Below are positions 1 through 8,791 of a DNA stretch of 64,000 nt, in pieces. The DNA is from Sphingobacteriaceae bacterium (lineage in GTDB: Bacteria > Bacteroidota > Bacteroidia > UBA7662), in NCBI GenBank assembly GCA_030682795.1, contig JAUXNJ010000047.1, positions 186,001 to 250,000 on the forward strand, read 5' to 3'. Both the position numbers and the translations under genes were made by a program. The first letter of the stretch is position 1. Each line of letters begins with the position of its first letter. The notes beneath the pieces are model-generated. The model had not been told where the DNA came from. It ran no database searches and worked only from the letters and a program-made list of their open reading frames with translations.

Positions 1-224
1 CTAACGATATTGCTTACGGCGGCAAGCCACCTATGCTGTCGAACTTTAAACGCAACTACAACCTCGGCAAATTCGATGAAGAACGGCCTTTGATTGGTCG
101 ATTGGCTTTGCACGCCCATGCCGTTACCTTTCGCTATGCCGAAGACCAAGAAGTGACTGCCACGGCCGATTATCCTGCCGATTTTAAAGTATTGCTCAAG
201 CAACTCGAAAAATACGACAGCTAG
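1..224 (+). CDS. RluA-family RNA pseudouridine synthase, C-terminal end
   Basis: This gene is cut by the left edge; its reading frame enters at base 3 and ends at a TAG at 222-224, leaving about 73 residues. The visible part carries the YGGK segment and the ERPLIGRLALHA stretch seen near the C-terminus of RluA/RluD-type pseudouridine synthases, followed by the usual closing region in which a Pro-Asp-Phe motif precedes the last helix. Such enzymes isomerise uridines in rRNA or tRNA in the cytoplasm. The catalytic aspartate region lies upstream of the window, so activity and exact subfamily cannot be judged. The next gene begins two bases after the stop, suggesting a shared transcript. Confidence 0.82.
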   Translation, partial: NDIAYGGKPPMLSNFKRNYNLGKFDEERPLIGRLALHAHAVTFRYAEDQEVTATADYPADFKVLLKQLEKYDS

Positions 225-225
225 G

Positions 226-1260
226 ATGATTCAACTTGACCAGGCCAAAATCGACAAACTCATCTACCACCGGCTATTTGACGAGGAAGGCGGGGAACCA
301 GACTTGAATGAAGCACCCTATTTCCGCGAGAATGCGGAAGAAGAGGAAGTACTGAAGCGCATTTTCCTCAAGCCTTTTGCCCAAACGGCGGCTACTTTTG
401 AGTTCATGCACGAAGTAGAGCTGAAGCTAAATCCACTTTATAGTTTAAGTAAGGGCTTAGAAAATGGCAGGGATTTTACCGAGACCTCCCAGCTCATCTG
501 CAAGCACCTGCATCAGGTTTCCCGGCATCCAGCCATTCCAGGTGGCGATTTATTTATCATCGCTTTTCAAGATGTGCAAATGGGGAACGCGGTCTATAAT
601 GCTTTGGGCATCTACAAAATCGAGAATAAAGATTTCTTTTTAGAAACGGCGGAGGTAATTACAGGAACCCCAGGCTTGCGCATTAAGCAGGGCATAGGCG
701 GCAAGCGATTCGACAAGGCCTGTTTGGTGTTGTTTACCGAAGAGGAGGCCTATACCGTTTTAATGATGGAGAAGGCCGGTAGCGAAACCGACTATTGGCA
801 ACGGGCTTTTATCGGCTTAAAATCGAAGCAAGACGATGTAAACCATACCAATGGCTTCTTGACCCTCACCAAAAACTTCGTTACCCAGCAATATCCCGAG
901 GAATTTGTGGTAAGTCGCGCCGACCAAATCGACTTGCTCAATCGATCGGTTGACTTTTTTAAAAAACACGAGCAATTTGATAAGCAGGAGTTTGAAAATG
1001 AGGTGCTTCAAGATGCCGAGGTCATCAAAAGCTTCCACGATTACAACAAGCAATTTCAGCGGGAAAACGAGTGGCAGTTGGCCGATCAGTTCGATATTTC
1101 AGCTATAGCTGTGAAAAAACAGCAGCGAATTTTCAAAAGTGTGCTCAAACTCGACAAAAACTTCCACATCTACATCCATGGCAACCGCGAACTCATTGAG
1201 CAAGGCACCGATCCAGATGGCCGGAAATTTTATAAGATTTACTACGACAACGAAGCTTAA
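226..1260 (+). CDS. 37-kDa nucleoid-associated protein (NdpA/YejK family)
   Basis: The 344-residue protein resembles the NdpA/YejK family of nucleoid-associated proteins along its whole length, and its size fits the family. It is rich in acidic and aromatic residues, has no signal peptide or membrane segment, and has the family's central GIYKIENKDFF-type strand and a C-terminal Tyr/Lys-rich strand. E. coli YejK binds DNA and sits on the nucleoid, but the biochemical role in Bacteroidota is not known. It starts one base after the stop of the pseudouridine synthase gene. Its TAA overlaps the stop codon of the convergent DCC gene in a shared TTAA. Confidence 0.85.
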   Translation: MIQLDQAKIDKLIYHRLFDEEGGEPDLNEAPYFRENAEEEEVLKRIFLKPFAQTAATFEFMHEVELKLNPLYSLSKGLENGRDFTETSQLICKHLHQVSRHPAIPGGDLFIIAFQDVQMGNAVYNALGIYKIENKDFFLETAEVITGTPGLRIKQGIGGKRFDKACLVLFTEEEAYTVLMMEKAGSETDYWQRAFIGLKSKQDDVNHTNGFLTLTKNFVTQQYPEEFVVSRADQIDLLNRSVDFFKKHEQFDKQEFENEVLQDAEVIKSFHDYNKQFQRENEWQLADQFDISAIAVKKQQRIFKSVLKLDKNFHIYIHGNRELIEQGTDPDGRKFYKIYYDNEA

Positions 1261-1646
1261 GCCAAAAAGCGCGCTTGGCTCTCTGGGCTAGGAAGCGGAC
1301 AGTTGTCGAACTTTCCAAACATGCGGTAGCGATTACGGGCCACCAGGTCGTAGGCCCAATTTCTCAAAAAAGAAGGGATGATAAGCCAAATAGCATGCAA
1401 GCGCCAAAAGCCGCCCAGTAAGCGCAGCATTTGAATCACGGCGGTGGAGCGTTCGTAAAGCTTGTTGTTGTGCCATAAGAGCACCGAATCGCCTTGGATG
1501 GCTAAGTGTTCGGTAGCCAAGCCTTTTACAAAGTTACTATCTAAGGTAGCGAAACGAAAAAGCCGTTTGTGATCATGGCGGAGCAGAAACTGCACTGACC
1601 AATGACACAAACGGCAATGTCCGTCAAAAATAATTACTGGGTTCAT
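1257..1646 (-). CDS. DCC-family thiol-disulfide oxidoreductase-like protein (DUF393)
   Basis: This 129-residue protein has the DCC-family signature near its N-terminus, DGHCRLC at residues 9-15, which gives a CxxC pair (Cys12, Cys15). Family members are thioredoxin-like and are thought to act in thiol-disulfide exchange, though few have been tested. No signal peptide is seen, so it is probably cytoplasmic. Its start overlaps the stop of the DUF349 gene by four bases (1643-1646), so the two are very likely translated from one message. The length is normal for the family. Confidence 0.85.
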   Translation of the reverse strand: MNPVIIFDGHCRLCHWSVQFLLRHDHKRLFRFATLDSNFVKGLATEHLAIQGDSVLLWHNNKLYERSTAVIQMLRLLGGFWRLHAIWLIIPSFLRNWAYDLVARNRYRMFGKFDNCPLPSPESQARFLA

Positions 1647-3736
1647 GCGTCGCGTAACAGCAACAGTTTTTCTTTCAACTGTGCCATTTCATTACGCGCG
1701 CGCTCAATTTTTTGTTCAATTTCTTTTCGCAACATATCGGCATTTTTCGATTTCGCGAAGAATTCCATGTTGTTTTGCCATAGCAGGATGTCATTATTCA
1801 GATGGCTGATGCGGGTTTGGATCTGGAATTGCTCTTTACGCAAGCCACGGTCACCGTCTTTGCCCGACTTAATGGTCTCAATTTTTTGCTGGAAGTTGAG
1901 CTTGGTTTTTTCCTGCGTCGAAATCTTTAACTCATCAAAATGCTTATTTAAGGCATTGCGGTAGCGGTCGTTGATGTCTTTTTTGTCTTTCAAAGGAATA
2001 AAGCCAATCTCTAACCACTCACGCTGGAAGTCTTTCAGAGCATCCAGGTCGGTTTTTTGATTGCCTGAACCTACAAAAGCCTCAATTTTTTCAATCAAAG
2101 CAATTTTGAGCTTCAGATTTTCTTCATGGCGTGCATCTTGACCACCGAAATGCTGGTTTTTACGTTCAAAGAACGCATCACATGCCTTGCGGAAGCGCTG
2201 CCATACTTTGTCACTTGCCTTTCGGTTTACCGCACCAATCTTTTTCCATTCTTTTTGCAAACGGATAATGGTTTCGGTTGTCGCTTTCCAATCTTCACTT
2301 TCCATCAAGCCCTCAGCTTGCACGCAAAGGGCCTCTTTGGCTTGCAGATTTTCGATTTGTTCTTGTCGGATGGTGCGATAGAACAGATTTTTAGCGGTGA
2401 AAAACTGATCACAAGCTTGCTTAAAGCGTCTCCAAACCACCGAATTGGTGGCTTTTGGTGCAAACCCAATGGTTTTCCATTCCGCTTGAAGTGCTTCTAC
2501 CTGCTCGCTCAGCTTCTGCCAGCCTTGGTGCTCTTTAGCGGGAGTTTCAAGAATGGCTTCCACCTTTTCGCAAAGGGCAGTTTTCTTCAAGAAGTTGCCT
2601 TCACGTTCTGCATCTAAGGTCGAGAAGTAACTTTTGCGCTTATCGTATACTTTATCAGAAGCCGCTTTAAAGCGCTCCCAAATCGAATCTTTTTGTTCAC
2701 GCGGCACTGGCCCAATTTGTTTCCACTGCTCGTGCAACAAATTCAGGGTTTCGATGGCTTTTTTGATGGAAGGCTCAAGCAACAACTCCTCGGCTTTTTC
2801 GCAGAGTTCAACCTTGGCTTCCAAGTTCTTTTGTAAATCAAGTTCCTTTAATTCACGGTTGATGCGTAAATTATCATAGAACTTATCGATGAGGAAATGG
2901 TATTTCTGCCACTGCTCGTTGCGATGGGCGGGAGGAACCGCACCAGTTTCTTTCCACTGCTGTTGAATGGTCCGCAGCTTGTCGATATCGGTAATGCCCT
3001 TGGTTTCTTCGTCTTCAATGAGCTGATGCAACTGCACCAGCATGGCTTCTTTGGCCTTGAAGTTGGTTAAAAGGGCTTGTTCGCGTGTTTCTTTTTCTTT
3101 GCTTCTACGGTGACCGTACTTCGATAAGGTCTCCAAGAACAGCAAGTGCAAAGGATTAGGCGTTGGTGCAAAATCCTCTTCTTTATTGTCGTCAGCAATA
3201 AAAGCAGCTAACTTTTCGGCGCGCTCTTGCTCAAAATGATGCTCAATCATGCCCCGCAAAACGTTCATCTTGGTGCGGATGCTGGAGAGATTTTCTTCTT
3301 TGGAGGTTTCCACGAAAAGACTAATCAACTGCTCGAGGTTTAAATTGGCGTAAGCCTCCTCGTCATGATGTTCTTCTTCGTGTTCTTCTTCAGCTTCTTC
3401 GCTATCATCCACATCGGTAGTTAGCTCCAGCGTAATTTCAGCAGCAGCTGCAAGTGTTACTTCGGGCTCAACAACCGCTTGCGTGGATTCAGAAACCATT
3501 TTTGGCATTTCTGAAACATTTTCGGCGGCTACAGCTTCAGGCGCAGCAATGGCAACGTCCTTTTTGGAAACGCGCTTTTTAGCTGGTTTTTCGGCTGCTA
3601 CAGGCGATTCTGCTGTAGATGGAATTTCCTCTTGCTCGGCTTTGTTAGCTTCTGGAGAGTCTTCGTAAGTATTTGGAGCTTTTTTGTCTGCTTCAAATCC
3701 TTCGGATGTGTTTTCTTTGTGCTCTGAATGGGTCAT
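1643..3736 (-). CDS. DUF349 repeat protein
   Basis: The 697-residue protein has a long low-complexity acidic N-terminal part (about residues 1-130, rich in Glu, Ala and Pro with an EEEHEEEHHDEE run) followed by five DUF349 repeats at about 253-292, 328-371, 412-453, 488-530 and 566-604. Each repeat has the pattern LxxxWKxIGxVPxxxxxxxWxRFxxAxDxFF. The C-terminal 70 residues are a charged coiled coil. DUF349 proteins are common in Bacteroidota; their molecular role is not established, and the helical repeats suggest a scaffold or RNA/ribosome-associated protein (inference). There is no signal peptide. It is first in an operon with the DCC gene, and a TATCTTTG motif lies 65 bases upstream. Confidence 0.88.
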   Translation of the reverse strand: MTHSEHKENTSEGFEADKKAPNTYEDSPEANKAEQEEIPSTAESPVAAEKPAKKRVSKKDVAIAAPEAVAAENVSEMPKMVSESTQAVVEPEVTLAAAAEITLELTTDVDDSEEAEEEHEEEHHDEEAYANLNLEQLISLFVETSKEENLSSIRTKMNVLRGMIEHHFEQERAEKLAAFIADDNKEEDFAPTPNPLHLLFLETLSKYGHRRSKEKETREQALLTNFKAKEAMLVQLHQLIEDEETKGITDIDKLRTIQQQWKETGAVPPAHRNEQWQKYHFLIDKFYDNLRINRELKELDLQKNLEAKVELCEKAEELLLEPSIKKAIETLNLLHEQWKQIGPVPREQKDSIWERFKAASDKVYDKRKSYFSTLDAEREGNFLKKTALCEKVEAILETPAKEHQGWQKLSEQVEALQAEWKTIGFAPKATNSVVWRRFKQACDQFFTAKNLFYRTIRQEQIENLQAKEALCVQAEGLMESEDWKATTETIIRLQKEWKKIGAVNRKASDKVWQRFRKACDAFFERKNQHFGGQDARHEENLKLKIALIEKIEAFVGSGNQKTDLDALKDFQREWLEIGFIPLKDKKDINDRYRNALNKHFDELKISTQEKTKLNFQQKIETIKSGKDGDRGLRKEQFQIQTRISHLNNDILLWQNNMEFFAKSKNADMLRKEIEQKIERARNEMAQLKEKLLLLRDA

Positions 3737-3800
3737 CGATTGTCGCTTAATGGCGGTGTTTTGAAAAAACGCTGAAAATTACGACGATTCGAGCCAAAAT

Positions 3801-3808
3801 CAAAGATA
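3801..3808 (-). promoter_or_regulatory. -7 promoter motif upstream of the DUF349 gene
   Basis: On the minus strand these bases read TATCTTTG, an exact match to the Bacteroidota -7 consensus TAnnTTTG. A clear -33 TTTG at the expected 19-21 bases is not seen. It would give a leader of about 60 bases before the DUF349 start at 3736. Confidence 0.45.
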
Positions 3809-3846
3809 AACCAGCAAAACAAACGCTTTTAGAACGATTATAAGAG

Positions 3847-4722
3847 ATGCAGCCAACTGATTATGCCCTTCAACTGATAGAATGTCCGCGCGATGCGATG
3901 CAAGGCATCCACGAATTTATTCCTACCGATTTGAAGGTAGAATACCTCAATTTGCTGCTGGAAGTGGGTTTTGATGTATTAGACTTCGGGAGTTTTGTAT
4001 CTCCAAAAGCCATTCCGCAACTCAAAGACACTAAAGAAGTGCTCGAAAAATTGGTGTTCATGGGCAGCCAAACAAAATTACTGGCTATTGTCGCAAATCT
4101 TCGGGGGGCAGAGGAAGCTGCACCCTACGATCAAATCAAATATCTAGGCTTTCCTTTTTCGGTGAGCGAAACTTTCCAACAGCGCAATACCAACAGTAGC
4201 ATTGCTGAATCCTTCGAACAAGTAGAACGCATGCAGGAATTATGCTTGCGCACTGGCAAAGAAATGGTGCTTTACTTATCCATGGGCTTTGGTAATCCAT
4301 ATGGAGAAGCCTACAGTCCCGAAATTGTTGCCCATTGGGTGGATAAATTGGCTAGCATCGGCGTGGGCATCATGTCGCTTAGTGATACTGTAGGTGTGAG
4401 CACGCCCGAAAACATCAAGGCGCTCTATAGTCACATTACTCCTATGTATCCAAAAGTAACTTTTGGCGTACATCTGCATTCGCACCCTTCAACAAGGGAC
4501 GAAAAAATAGCCGCTGCCTATGAAAGTGGCTGCAGAAGGTTTGATGGCGCACTGCTGGGTTTTGGTGGTTGCCCCATGGCCAACGACGATATGGTGGGCA
4601 ATATGGCCACCGAAAACTTGATCGCTTTTAGTCGAAAAAAGAAAATTCAAGTCAATTTAAACATCGACAAATTGCACGAAGCCCAATGGATGGCAACGGG
4701 CCTGTTTAGTAGGTACCATTAA
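3847..4722 (+). CDS. mvaB: hydroxymethylglutaryl-CoA lyase
   Basis: This 291-residue protein has the TIM-barrel features of HMG-CoA lyase: ECPRD at residues 12-16 (catalytic Arg and metal-binding Asp), the metal-site VHLHSHP at 208-214, and the GFGGCPMA loop at 238-245 with the conserved active-site Cys242. The enzyme splits HMG-CoA into acetyl-CoA and acetoacetate, the last step of leucine breakdown, in the cytoplasm. Length is typical. It stands alone on the plus strand, and ends at a bidirectional terminator shared with the convergent alcohol dehydrogenase gene. Other leucine-catabolic enzymes are not adjacent, although a leucine dehydrogenase-like gene is at 44476. Confidence 0.93.
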   Translation: MQPTDYALQLIECPRDAMQGIHEFIPTDLKVEYLNLLLEVGFDVLDFGSFVSPKAIPQLKDTKEVLEKLVFMGSQTKLLAIVANLRGAEEAAPYDQIKYLGFPFSVSETFQQRNTNSSIAESFEQVERMQELCLRTGKEMVLYLSMGFGNPYGEAYSPEIVAHWVDKLASIGVGIMSLSDTVGVSTPENIKALYSHITPMYPKVTFGVHLHSHPSTRDEKIAAAYESGCRRFDGALLGFGGCPMANDDMVGNMATENLIAFSRKKKIQVNLNIDKLHEAQWMATGLFSRYH

Positions 4723-4734
4723 GAAATTCATGAA

Positions 4735-4769
4735 AAAAGCGGCTGATTCCATTTGAATCAGCCGCTTTT
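4735..4769. terminator. bidirectional rho-independent terminator
   Basis: A perfect 15-bp stem (AAAAGCGGCTGATTC at 4735-4749 with its complement at 4755-4769) encloses a CATTT loop. The A-run on the left and T-run on the right let it work in both directions, between the convergent mvaB and alcohol dehydrogenase genes. Confidence 0.93.
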
Positions 4770-4804
4770 CCATTTGGTTGTGACCAGTATGGACCAAGTT
4801 TACC

Positions 4805-5950
4805 TTAGGCCATCAAGGCCAAAATGGACTCATAATCTGCTTTTTGCATGTCAAAATAGCTGCCACGTACTTTGTTCTCAATTAAGGTTTCTACGATCAA
4901 AGGGTGCTGCTCGGCCCCGATTTTCCATTGAGATAGCTGCTTTGGAGTGCCTATTGTATCGTAAAAGGCCTCAAGTGCCGCAATAAAGTCCTTGCCGGTC
5001 TTACCTGAGCCCAAAGTTCTTTCCGCCATAAAGTCCATTTTGGCCTCAATTTCACCATAAAAGTGCTTCATCCAGGCAGGGTAGATGATCGATAAACCAG
5101 CACCATGAGGAATATCGAATAATACGCTCAAAACGTGTTCATAGGCATGTACCCCAAAATCACCATTGCGCTTGCCGGCATTTAAGGTGCCATTGAGGGC
5201 TACAGTTGATAACCAAAGTAAATTGGCCCTGGCATCATAATCCTCTGGATGGGTAATCGCCTGAGGTCCATATTCCATTGCCAGTTTGATGATATCGGTA
5301 GCCAGGTGATCCGACAAAGGTGCCGCATCCACACCAAAATACAGTTCAAAGGTGTGTGCCATTAAATCTGCAATGCCGTAGGCGGTATAGCCAGCAGGCA
5401 CACTAAAAGTGTAAACAGGATCGAGGTAGCTGATGTAAGGGTAAAGCAATTCGTTGCCCCAGCCGCGTTTGTGCTTGTTGGCGGTGTCTTGCAGCACCGT
5501 AAACCGGTTCATTTCAGTACCAGTAGCAGCCAAAGTAAGCACTACCAAGAGGGGCAGAGCTGCTTTGGGCTTGATGCCTTTACCACTATAAAATTCCCAA
5601 ACAGAATGATCACTGTAAAAACCTGCACAAACGGCTTTGGCGGTGTCAATTACCGAGCCACCACCAACGGCAATGATCATTTCGGCCCCAAAGGCCTTGG
5701 CCTGCGCTACCGCGGCATCAGCATCCTGGTATTCGGGATTTGATTTGATACCCTCAAAGAGCTCGTAGGCCACATTTGCTGCTTTTAGATGAGCGGTAAC
5801 CTGATCGAGCACGCCGTTCTTTTTTACCGAACCTTTGCCAATGATGATCAAAGCCTTTTTGCCCAAGAATGCTGCATCGGTGCCAATGCTTTTGGTACAA
5901 TCGCGACCAAATTGGATGCGCGTGGGATTATATGCTGAAAAATTTTCCAT
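4805..5950 (-). CDS. iron-containing alcohol dehydrogenase (YqhD/BdhA type)
   Basis: The 381-residue protein belongs to the group III metal-dependent alcohol dehydrogenases. The nucleotide-binding GGGSVIDTAK motif is at residues 96-105. The metal ligands expected from E. coli YqhD line up as Asp195, His199, His268 and His282 (in DLMAHTFE and HAYEHVLSVLFDIPHG). YqhD-type enzymes reduce aldehydes with NADPH, acting on short-chain and toxic lipid-peroxidation aldehydes; the substrate here cannot be told. It is cytoplasmic and monocistronic, ending at the shared terminator. ATG at 5950 gives the usual family N-terminus. Confidence 0.9.
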   Translation of the reverse strand: MENFSAYNPTRIQFGRDCTKSIGTDAAFLGKKALIIIGKGSVKKNGVLDQVTAHLKAANVAYELFEGIKSNPEYQDADAAVAQAKAFGAEMIIAVGGGSVIDTAKAVCAGFYSDHSVWEFYSGKGIKPKAALPLLVVLTLAATGTEMNRFTVLQDTANKHKRGWGNELLYPYISYLDPVYTFSVPAGYTAYGIADLMAHTFELYFGVDAAPLSDHLATDIIKLAMEYGPQAITHPEDYDARANLLWLSTVALNGTLNAGKRNGDFGVHAYEHVLSVLFDIPHGAGLSIIYPAWMKHFYGEIEAKMDFMAERTLGSGKTGKDFIAALEAFYDTIGTPKQLSQWKIGAEQHPLIVETLIENKVRGSYFDMQKADYESILALMA

Positions 5951-6008
5951 GAAACTTTGGTGCTCTTTATTGTTTATACATTTTTACATTCAAAGAACGG
6001 ATTTTTAT

Positions 6009-6812
6009 ATGAGCCTTGTAAAGACTATGCAACATTGGCACCCCCGAAAGGTTTACCTTTTTTTGTTTTTGGGAGGCTTTTTCATCGCTAATGCACTCCT
6101 GGCAGAGTTCATAGGGGTTAAAATATTTTCTTTAGAACAAAGCTTGGGCTTTGAGTCGTTGAAAATGAACATACTCGGTTTTGAAGACCTTGGATTCAAC
6201 TTAACGGCAGGTGTTTTACTTTGGCCCGTGGTTTTTATCATGACCGACATCATCAACGAGTATTTCGGCATGCGCGGAGTGCGGATTTTCTCTTTTTTCA
6301 CGGCTGGACTCATCATTTATGCTTTTGCTATGGTGTATCTCGCCATTCAGCTCACCCCCGCAGATTTTTGGCCGGGCTCGCAGAGCGAAAAAGGGGTTAC
6401 AGATTTACAATTAGCTTACCGGGCCATTTTTGGCCAAGGTTTATGGATTATCGTGGGATCACTTACCGCTTTTCTGATTGGTCAATTGGTAGATGTGTTT
6501 GTATTTCACAAAGTAAAAGTCATTACCGGCGAACGTTACATTTGGGCTAGGGCTACCGGTTCTACCTTGGTTTCGCAGTTTATCGACAGTTTTGTGGTGC
6601 TTTTTATAGCCTTTTACATTGGTGCTGATTGGTCCTTAAAGTTGGTGTTGGGTATTGGCATTGTGAACTATATGTACAAATTTACGGCTGCAGTTGTGCT
6701 TACCCCCCTTATTTATGCCGCTCATACGGCCATCGACCGCTACCTCGGAAAAGAACTTTCTGAAAAAATGCGTGCCGAAGCACATGCCGATAAGGCGCTC
6801 GCTACGGTTTAA
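6009..6812 (+). CDS. yhhQ: queuosine precursor transporter (YhhQ family)
   Basis: Starting from ATG at 6009 the protein has 267 residues and about six hydrophobic membrane segments; the frame stays open upstream to 5835, but that part overlaps the dehydrogenase gene in antisense and lacks similarity, so it was not used. The family motif DIINEYFGMRGVR in the first third and the C-terminal VNYMYKFTAAVVLTPLIY region are characteristic of YhhQ/DUF165 transporters, which import queuosine precursors such as preQ0 or preQ1 for tRNA modification. An ATG at 6027 is an alternative start. A DUF6580 membrane protein follows 33 bases later in the same direction. No preQ1 riboswitch is evident in the short leader. 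Confidence 0.9.
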   Translation: MSLVKTMQHWHPRKVYLFLFLGGFFIANALLAEFIGVKIFSLEQSLGFESLKMNILGFEDLGFNLTAGVLLWPVVFIMTDIINEYFGMRGVRIFSFFTAGLIIYAFAMVYLAIQLTPADFWPGSQSEKGVTDLQLAYRAIFGQGLWIIVGSLTAFLIGQLVDVFVFHKVKVITGERYIWARATGSTLVSQFIDSFVVLFIAFYIGADWSLKLVLGIGIVNYMYKFTAAVVLTPLIYAAHTAIDRYLGKELSEKMRAEAHADKALATV

Positions 6813-6817
6813 TTTCT

Positions 6818-6825
6818 TATTTTTG
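6818..6825 (+). promoter_or_regulatory. possible -7 motif before the DUF6580 gene
   Basis: TATTTTTG matches the Bacteroidota -7 consensus and lies 20 bases upstream of the DUF6580 start, in the yhhQ intergenic gap. No good -33 element is seen, so it may be fortuitous in this A/T-rich gap. Confidence 0.3.
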
Positions 6826-6845
6826 GCCACATCTTAGATACGATT

Positions 6846-7391
6846 ATGAAAATAAACAAAAACATACTCATCACAGCTTTGATTTTGGTAGCCGCGGTAA
6901 CGCGTTTGTTACCACATCCTGTGAATTTTGGACCAATGGCAGCTATTGCTTTGTTTGCAGGCGCACAATTAGGCAATCGCAAATGGGCCATGCTTACCAT
7001 CCTAACAGCTGCTATGTTTAGTGATTTGCTAGTAAATGCGCTGCTATACAATTATTACAGCTTGAGTTACTTTGTTGGGGCAGGCACCCTCAGTATCTAT
7101 GCTTGTTATTTGCTCTTCGGTTTATTTGGTAGCAGCATTAAAAATGTTAGCATACCAAGTGTAGGAGGAAGGGCTATTGCAAGCTCCTTGATTTTTTTCT
7201 TGGTAACTAATTTTATGGTTTGGATGGGTAGTGGCATGTATACGCCTGATCTGGCCGGCTTAATGACTTCTTATGTGGCGGCTTTGCCATTCTTACAATA
7301 TACTTTAGCTGGTGACTTAATGTACAGTGCAGCACTTTTTGGTGCGTATGCTTGGGTGGTGAAAGTAGAACCAGCTTGGTTGAAAGCTTAA
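6846..7391 (+). CDS. DUF6580 family membrane protein, putative transporter
   Basis: This 181-residue integral membrane protein has about five hydrophobic segments. It matches the DUF6580 putative transport proteins, including the PHPVNFGPMAAIALFAGA segment near the N-terminus and the Trp-rich end. The overall design resembles substrate-binding S components of ECF transporters, which is a structural inference only; substrate and energy source are unknown. It follows yhhQ by 33 bases on the same strand and ends just before a strong hairpin terminator, so the two may be co-transcribed, which would fit a vitamin or nucleobase-related uptake role. Confidence 0.75.
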   Translation: MKINKNILITALILVAAVTRLLPHPVNFGPMAAIALFAGAQLGNRKWAMLTILTAAMFSDLLVNALLYNYYSLSYFVGAGTLSIYACYLLFGLFGSSIKNVSIPSVGGRAIASSLIFFLVTNFMVWMGSGMYTPDLAGLMTSYVAALPFLQYTLAGDLMYSAALFGAYAWVVKVEPAWLKA

Positions 7392-7411
7392 AGAGTAGTT
7401 CACTAAAGATG

Positions 7412-7445
7412 AAAAGCCCCGCCATCGATTGATAGCGGGGCTTTT
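7412..7445. terminator. bidirectional rho-independent terminator
   Basis: An 11-bp perfect stem AAAAGCCCCGC (7412-7422) / GCGGGGCTTTT (7435-7445) with a 12-base loop separates the convergent DUF6580 and isocitrate dehydrogenase genes. The A-run and T-run ends allow both directions. Confidence 0.92.
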
Positions 7446-7465
7446 ACATGAGTATTCAATTTTAA

Positions 7466-8692
7466 TCAGCTCAACTTAGCGATTAAATTGCTGTTCAACT
7501 TCTCCAAAAACTCCTCTGTATTGAGGTAATGTTCACCATGATTCACCTTGTTGCCATGGATACAAACGGCCAAATCTTTGGTCATAAAACCTGCTTCAAC
7601 CGTTTCTACACACACAGCTTCAAGTTTGTGGCAAAAATCAATGAGTGCCTGGTTGCCATCTAATTTACCTCTGAACTCCAAACCTCTGGTCCATGCAAAA
7701 ATACTAGCAATGGGATTGGTAGAAGTTGCCTTGCCTTGCTGATGATTGCGATAGTGGCGTGTAACCGTACCATGTGCAGCTTCTGCTTCCATGGTTTTGC
7801 CATCAGGCGTTACTAAAACGGAAGTCATTAGGCCCAACGAGCCGAAACCTTGCGCGACCGTATCTGACTGTACATCGCCATCATAGTTCTTACACGCCCA
7901 AACAAAATTACCGTTCCATTTGAGGGCAGAAGCTACCATATCGTCGATCAAGCGGTGCTCGTACACAATGCCAGCGGCTTCGAAGGCTGTTTTGTAGTCA
8001 GCCTGGTAAATCTCTTCAAAAATATCTTTAAACCGTCCGTCGTATTTTTTGAGGATGGTATTTTTGGTGGATAGATATAAAGGCCACTTTTTGCTCAAGG
8101 CCTGATTAAAGCAAGCATGTGCAAAGCCCCGAATCGATTCGTCAGTATTGTACATGGCCAAAGCCACACCATCGCCTTTGAAATTATACACTTCAAATTC
8201 TTGTACAGTCCCATCTTCACCTTCAAACTTTACCGTGAGCTTACCTTTTCCCTTAGTTACAAAGTCGGTAGCCCGGTATTGATCACCAAAAGCATGGCGG
8301 CCAATACAAATAGGGGCGGTCCAGTTTGGTACGAGGCGTGGAATGTTTTGCATCACGATGGGCTCGCGAAAAACGGTGCCATCGAGGATGTTACGGATAG
8401 TGCCGTTAGGTGACTTCCACATTTGCTTTAAGCTAAATTCCTTAACTCGCTCTTCATCAGGAGTTATTGTTGCGCACTTGATGCCTACATTGTATTTTTT
8501 AATGGCTTCAGCAGCATCAATCGTCACTTGGTCGTTGGTAGCGTCGCGATGCTCTATGCCTAAATCGTAATACTTAATGTCTAAGTCCAAATAGGGTAAA
8601 ATCAATTTGTCTTTGATATACGCCCATATGATACGGGTCATTTCATCGCCATCTAGTTCGACCACGGGATGAGCAACTTTAATCTTTTGCAT
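7466..8692 (-). CDS. icd: NADP-dependent isocitrate dehydrogenase (eukaryotic-like dimeric type)
   Basis: The 408-residue protein matches the eukaryotic-like (subfamily II) NADP isocitrate dehydrogenases rather than the E. coli type. Typical segments are [14 protein letters not shown] near the N-terminus, [20 protein letters not shown] for substrate binding, and [12 protein letters not shown] near residues 305-316 for NADP binding. The enzyme oxidises isocitrate to 2-oxoglutarate in the TCA cycle and supplies NADPH in the cytoplasm. It is a single gene on the minus strand ending at the shared terminator. Length is normal for this subfamily. Confidence 0.95.
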   Translation of the reverse strand: MQKIKVAHPVVELDGDEMTRIIWAYIKDKLILPYLDLDIKYYDLGIEHRDATNDQVTIDAAEAIKKYNVGIKCATITPDEERVKEFSLKQMWKSPNGTIRNILDGTVFREPIVMQNIPRLVPNWTAPICIGRHAFGDQYRATDFVTKGKGKLTVKFEGEDGTVQEFEVYNFKGDGVALAMYNTDESIRGFAHACFNQALSKKWPLYLSTKNTILKKYDGRFKDIFEEIYQADYKTAFEAAGIVYEHRLIDDMVASALKWNGNFVWACKNYDGDVQSDTVAQGFGSLGLMTSVLVTPDGKTMEAEAAHGTVTRHYRNHQQGKATSTNPIASIFAWTRGLEFRGKLDGNQALIDFCHKLEAVCVETVEAGFMTKDLAVCIHGNKVNHGEHYLNTEEFLEKLNSNLIAKLS

Positions 8693-8791
8693 TGTAAATA
8701 AATTAGAACAGCAATTTTAAGGATTTTTTGAGCGAATCACGAATGATTTGCAGGCATTTTTTGAGCCGCAAGAAGTTCGTCGGCAAGCAGG

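Noticed and set aside
2126-2617. 163-codon frame antisense to the DUF349 gene
   Set aside because: Its Phe/Leu/Ser-rich composition mirrors the Lys/Glu-rich repeat gene on the other strand; no family match.
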